From assembly GCF_002732165.1 (NCBI RefSeq), contig NZ_MRZO01000001.1:310001-374000 (forward strand): a DNA stretch of 64,000 bases, given 5' to 3'. Source of the DNA: Staphylococcus xylosus (lineage in GTDB: Bacteria > Bacillota > Bacilli > Staphylococcales > Staphylococcaceae). Of this stretch, positions 60,582 to 64,000 are shown one piece after another (the first letter of the stretch is position 1; the number at the start of each line of letters is the position of its first letter). The notes beneath the pieces were generated by a model. It had not been told where the DNA came from and ran no database searches. It worked only from the letters and a program-made list of their open reading frames with translations. The translations under genes were made by a program, and so were the position numbers.

Positions 60582-60635
60582 TTAAATTACTAATAAAACA
60601 AAATTCAAGATTAGATTGTCTTAAACTATAGATAG

Positions 60636-60678
60636 ACGATGATGTATACCGATATAGGGTAAACATCATCGTTTTTTG
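60636..60678 (+). terminator. Terminator after ndk
   Basis: ACGATGATGT pairs with ACATCATCGT, with an inner TACC/GGTA helix, followed by TTTTTG. From here to the aroC promoter no gene is seen. Confidence 0.87.
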
Positions 60679-60832
60679 TATTTTAACATGTCGAATTAAT
60701 TAAAATTATGGTATCAAAACTAAAAAAAGCAAAATTCAATATTAATAAAAATGTTTAAATGTTACACTAAAAAATAACATTCTAACCGTAAAAATTTAAG
60801 AAGATTCTTCATTTGTAAATTTTTCTGTTAAT

Positions 60833-60861
60833 TTGAACAATTGAATATGATAAGATATAGA
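60833..60861 (+). promoter_or_regulatory. Promoter of the aroCBA operon
   Basis: TTGAAC and TATAGA are exactly 17 bases apart, about 45 bases before aroC. Confidence 0.6.
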
Positions 60862-60904
60862 ACATATAACAATTTAAAGTACTAAAGAACGGAGTGGGTA
60901 AAGT

Positions 60905-62071
60905 ATGAGATATTTAACTTCTGGTGAGTCACACGGACCACAGTTAACTGTAATTATTGAAGGTGTTCCAGCAAATTTAGAAATCAATGTTGCTGACATC
61001 AATGAAGAAATGTTTAAGAGACAAGGCGGTTACGGCCGTGGAAGACGTATGCAAATTGAAAAAGATGCTGTTGAAATCGTATCTGGTGTAAGAAATGGCT
61101 ATACTTTAGGAAGCCCTATTACGCTTATAGTAACTAATGATGACTTTACACATTGGAAAAAAATTATGGGTGCAGATCCAATCAGTGAAGAAGACCAAGA
61201 CAATATGAAACGTGTAATTACTAAACCTCGTCCTGGACACGCAGATTTAATCGGTGGTATGAAATATAATCACAGAGATTTAAGAAATGTCTTAGAACGT
61301 TCTTCAGCAAGAGAAACAGCTGCTCGAGTTGCTGTTGGTGCAGTTTCTAAAATATTACTCAAACAACTAGATATTAATTTTTATAGCAGAGTAGTAGAAA
61401 TCGGTGGCATTAAAGATGACATAGAATATGATATCGATACAATTAAATCTAATATTGATAAAAATGATGTGCGCGTTGTTAATGATAAAATTGCACAAGC
61501 TATGCGCGACAAAATTGATGCAGCTAAAAAAGCTGGCGACACAATTGGCGGGGTAGTTCAAACTATTATAGAAGGTGTACCTGTTGGGATAGGTAGTTAT
61601 GTACATTACGATCGCAAACTTGATGGTAGAATTGCTCAAGGCGTAGTAAGTATCAACGCTTTCAAAGGTGTAAGTTTTGGCGAAGGTTTCAAAGCCGCAG
61701 AGAAGCCAGGTAGCGAAATACAAGACGAAATATTATATGATACAACAAATGGTTATTATAGAGGTTCAAATCACTTAGGTGGTTTTGAAGGTGGTATGTC
61801 TAATGGTATGCCTATCGTAGTCAACGGTGTAATGAAACCTATTCCTACGCTTTACAAACCTTTAAACTCAGTAGATATTAATACTAAAGAATCATTCAAA
61901 GCGTCTATTGAGCGTTCTGACAGCTGTGCTGTACCTGCTGCAAGTGTCGTTGTTGAAAACGTAGTCGCTTTTGAATTAGCAAAAGCATTACTCGAAGAGT
62001 TCCAATGTAATCACATTGAACAATTACAATCACAAATCAAGGAACGTCGCTTATTAAATATTGAATACTAA
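60905..62071 (+). CDS. aroC: Chorismate synthase
   Basis: A 388-residue FMN-dependent enzyme, the last step of the shikimate pathway. Signatures are TSGESHGPQ at the N-terminus, [14 protein letters not shown] and [22 protein letters not shown] lies upstream. First gene of aroC-aroB-aroA. Confidence 0.97.
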   Translation: MRYLTSGESHGPQLTVIIEGVPANLEINVADINEEMFKRQGGYGRGRRMQIEKDAVEIVSGVRNGYTLGSPITLIVTNDDFTHWKKIMGADPISEEDQDNMKRVITKPRPGHADLIGGMKYNHRDLRNVLERSSARETAARVAVGAVSKILLKQLDINFYSRVVEIGGIKDDIEYDIDTIKSNIDKNDVRVVNDKIAQAMRDKIDAAKKAGDTIGGVVQTIIEGVPVGIGSYVHYDRKLDGRIAQGVVSINAFKGVSFGEGFKAAEKPGSEIQDEILYDTTNGYYRGSNHLGGFEGGMSNGMPIVVNGVMKPIPTLYKPLNSVDINTKESFKASIERSDSCAVPAASVVVENVVAFELAKALLEEFQCNHIEQLQSQIKERRLLNIEY

Positions 62072-62109
62072 TCAATAAATTAAAATTTATGAAATAATTA
62101 GGTGATTAT

Positions 62110-63177
62110 ATGAAATTAGAAACCACTTATAAATCTAATAACTATCCAATTATCATTGAACATCATGCCCTCGATCAATTACATGAATATATTAAAAATT
62201 ATCAAGATGTTGTCCTTGTTATTGATCAAAAAGTTGAAAATGAATGGAGTCATATCACTGACTTCATCGCCAGTGAACATGAAGCACATAAACTTATCAT
62301 ACCTTCTGGTGAAACAACGAAGACGCTATCGTTTTATGAAGAAACGATTGAATCGTTGTTGAGTAAACAACTAACTAGAAACACTTGTTTAATAGCTATT
62401 GGAGGTGGCGCTACTGGTGACTTTACTGGGTTCCTTGCCGCAACTTTATTAAGAGGTGTCGATTTTATTCAAGTACCAACTACCATCCTAGCTCATGATT
62501 CGAGTGTGGGTGGTAAGGTTGGAATCAATTCTAAACATGGCAAAAATCTTATTGGTGCTTTTTATAGACCTAAAGCAGTCATTTATGATTTGAATTTTTT
62601 AAGTACATTACCCTATTCAGAAATTTTAAGTGGTTATGCAGAAGTATATAAACACGCTTTATTAAATGATATTGAATCGGTAAATCATATTGAGGCGCAG
62701 TACTCGGATGAACAAGCACTTAAATCACTTGATGAAATCGAATATTATTTATACAAAGGCGTTCAAACAAAATTGAACATCATTGTAGAAGATGAAAAAG
62801 AATCAAACGTCCGCAAATTTCTTAACTTGGGACATACATTTGGCCATGCCGTTGAATATAAATTTAAAATTCCACATGGTCATGCTGTTATGATAGGTAT
62901 TGTTTTTCAATTTATAGTTGCGAATTTAGCACTAAACAAATCATTTAATATTGCACATTATGTGAATTATTTAAGTGATTTAAACTATCCATTAGATATC
63001 GTTAACGATTTAGAATTTGATTCTTTATATCAATTAATGCTAAATGACAAGAAAAATGATGAACAAGGTGTGCAAATGGTACTACTCAATGATATTGGAG
63101 ATCCAATTGTGAAACACGTTGATTACACGACTCTTTCTAAAGCTTTTGCAACATTTAAAACATATTTTAATAAGTAG
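62110..63177 (+). CDS. aroB: 3-dehydroquinate synthase
   Basis: A 355-residue NAD- and metal-dependent enzyme, second step of the shikimate pathway. Signatures are [20 protein letters not shown] and [19 protein letters not shown], and metal histidines are in [11 protein letters not shown] and IPHGHAV. TTAGGTGA precedes the ATG. aroA starts nine bases later. Confidence 0.96.
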   Translation: MKLETTYKSNNYPIIIEHHALDQLHEYIKNYQDVVLVIDQKVENEWSHITDFIASEHEAHKLIIPSGETTKTLSFYEETIESLLSKQLTRNTCLIAIGGGATGDFTGFLAATLLRGVDFIQVPTTILAHDSSVGGKVGINSKHGKNLIGAFYRPKAVIYDLNFLSTLPYSEILSGYAEVYKHALLNDIESVNHIEAQYSDEQALKSLDEIEYYLYKGVQTKLNIIVEDEKESNVRKFLNLGHTFGHAVEYKFKIPHGHAVMIGIVFQFIVANLALNKSFNIAHYVNYLSDLNYPLDIVNDLEFDSLYQLMLNDKKNDEQGVQMVLLNDIGDPIVKHVDYTTLSKAFATFKTYFNK

Positions 63178-63186
63178 GTGACTGAT

Positions 63187-64000
63187 TTGGCAAACAGTAA
63201 GACGATAGACATTAACGGACCGTTAGTCGGTGAAATCGAAGTACCTGGGGATAAATCCATGACTCATAGAGCAATTATGCTCGGTTCTTTAGCCTCAGGA
63301 AAATCAACAATATATAAACCACTACTTGGTGAAGATTGTTTACGTACTGTTGAAATATTTAAGTTATTAGGTGCTGATATTAAAGTATCCGAAGATAAAA
63401 TAGATATTAATTCACCAGGATTTAAGCATTTTAAAACACCTCATCAAGTTTTATATACAGGTAATTCTGGTACAACCACACGTTTGGTTGCTGGTTTATT
63501 AAGCGGTCTCGGCATAGAAACTGTGCTATCTGGTGATGAATCAATAGGCAAACGACCAATGGACAGAATTATGAAGCCTTTAAAATTAATGCAAGCCAAT
63601 ATTACAGGCATCGATAACAACTATACGCCTTTAATTATCAAACCTGCTAAAATCAAAGGTATTGCATACGAAATGGAAGTTGCTAGCGCACAAGTTAAAA
63701 GTGCAATACTATTTGCAAGTTTATTCGCTGAAGAGCCAACAACTATTAAAGAATTTGATACTTCTAGAAATCATACAGAAACGATGTTCCAACAATATCA
63801 AATCCCTGTTTCTACAAAAGACAAATTGATAAGTATGCCTGCACGTGGCATTGACCATATCAAACCTGCAGATTTTCATGTTCCAGGTGATATATCTTCA
63901 GCAGCATATTTTATTGTTGCTGGCTTGATAACACCTGGAAGTGATATTACAATACACAATGTTGGCATTAACCCAACTCGTTCAGGTATTATTGATATCG
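63187..64000 (+). CDS. aroA: 3-phosphoshikimate 1-carboxyvinyltransferase, 3'-truncated by window
   Basis: The first 271 codons of EPSP synthase, cut by the window end (full family length about 430). The start is TTG ([15 protein letters not shown]) with AGGTGA five bases upstream, overlapping the aroB stop. Substrate-binding stretches are [30 protein letters not shown] and GKRPMDR. The NSGTT alanine/glycine region has an alanine after RL-; family class II features suggest tolerance to glyphosate as in other Gram-positives, but this is inference. Confidence 0.95.
   Translation, partial: MANSKTIDINGPLVGEIEVPGDKSMTHRAIMLGSLASGKSTIYKPLLGEDCLRTVEIFKLLGADIKVSEDKIDINSPGFKHFKTPHQVLYTGNSGTTTRLVAGLLSGLGIETVLSGDESIGKRPMDRIMKPLKLMQANITGIDNNYTPLIIKPAKIKGIAYEMEVASAQVKSAILFASLFAEEPTTIKEFDTSRNHTETMFQQYQIPVSTKDKLISMPARGIDHIKPADFHVPGDISSAAYFIVAGLITPGSDITIHNVGINPTRSGIIDI

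Overview
The window is low-GC core chromosome of a Staphylococcus. Proteins such as ArgR, Fur, LipM, XerD, ScpA, Zwf, Cmk, YpdA, SrrA and AroA read as close relatives of the S. aureus proteins, and the gene order is the usual staphylococcal one. EbpS and SrrB differ clearly from S. aureus, and a complete ptb-buk-bkd cluster and a malRA pair are present, so a coagulase-negative species is more likely. I cannot name the species from sequence alone. There is no prophage, insertion sequence, CRISPR array, tRNA, rRNA or defence island.

Layout. 1-4.0 kb: end of the glycine cleavage operon (gcvPA partial, gcvPB), a membrane-anchored rhodanese and the octanoyltransferase lipM. 4.1-6.7 kb: a small membrane protein, a coiled-coil lipoprotein, an Xaa-Pro peptidase and efp. 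7.2-14.9 kb: accB-accC-yqhY, nusB, xseA-xseB-ispA, then argR-recN. 15.0-21.9 kb: ptb, buk, lpd and the branched-chain 2-oxoacid dehydrogenase genes. 22.3-26.8 kb: bacilliredoxin brxB, a YqjA-like exporter, a very small membrane protein resembling Prli42, a PepT-like peptidase and gnd. 27.0-33.8 kb: malR-malA, an AraC/GyrI regulator, zwf and rnz. 33.9-38.9 kb: proC, an SDR gene, an aldo/keto reductase, nudF, fur and xerD. 39.0-44.2 kb: a DUF309 gene, scpA-scpB-rluB and srrA-srrB. 44.4-51.2 kb: FMN riboswitch plus ribU, fer, ypbB-recQ, ebpS and ypdA. 51.3-57.4 kb: ansA, cmk, rpsA, der, gpsA and hup. 57.7-64.0 kb: hepS-menG-hepT (menaquinone side chain and methylation), ndk, and aroC-aroB-aroA (last gene cut by the window end).

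The genes fall into linked metabolic themes. LipM supplies lipoyl groups to the glycine cleavage and branched-chain dehydrogenase complexes. AccBC and the ptb-buk-bkd products feed fatty-acid synthesis, the latter with branched primers. zwf and gnd carry the oxidative pentose phosphate branch. hepS-menG-hepT makes menaquinone and srrAB senses respiratory state. brxB and ypdA belong to the bacillithiol redox system.

The items most worth a second look are: (i) a 32-codon membrane ORF resembling the stressosome anchor Prli42, in a genus thought to lack the stressosome; (ii) SrrB without the two redox cysteines described in S. aureus; (iii) an EbpS without the TNSHQD elastin-binding motif and with slippage-prone repeats; (iv) a 99-bp quasi-palindrome that can fold as a three-way junction; (v) two copies of one bulged hairpin design 18 kb apart; (vi) several readable operator-like sites (ARG box, Fur/PerR box, cre-like sites, a 14-bp palindrome before brxB). 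No wholly new multi-gene system is visible.
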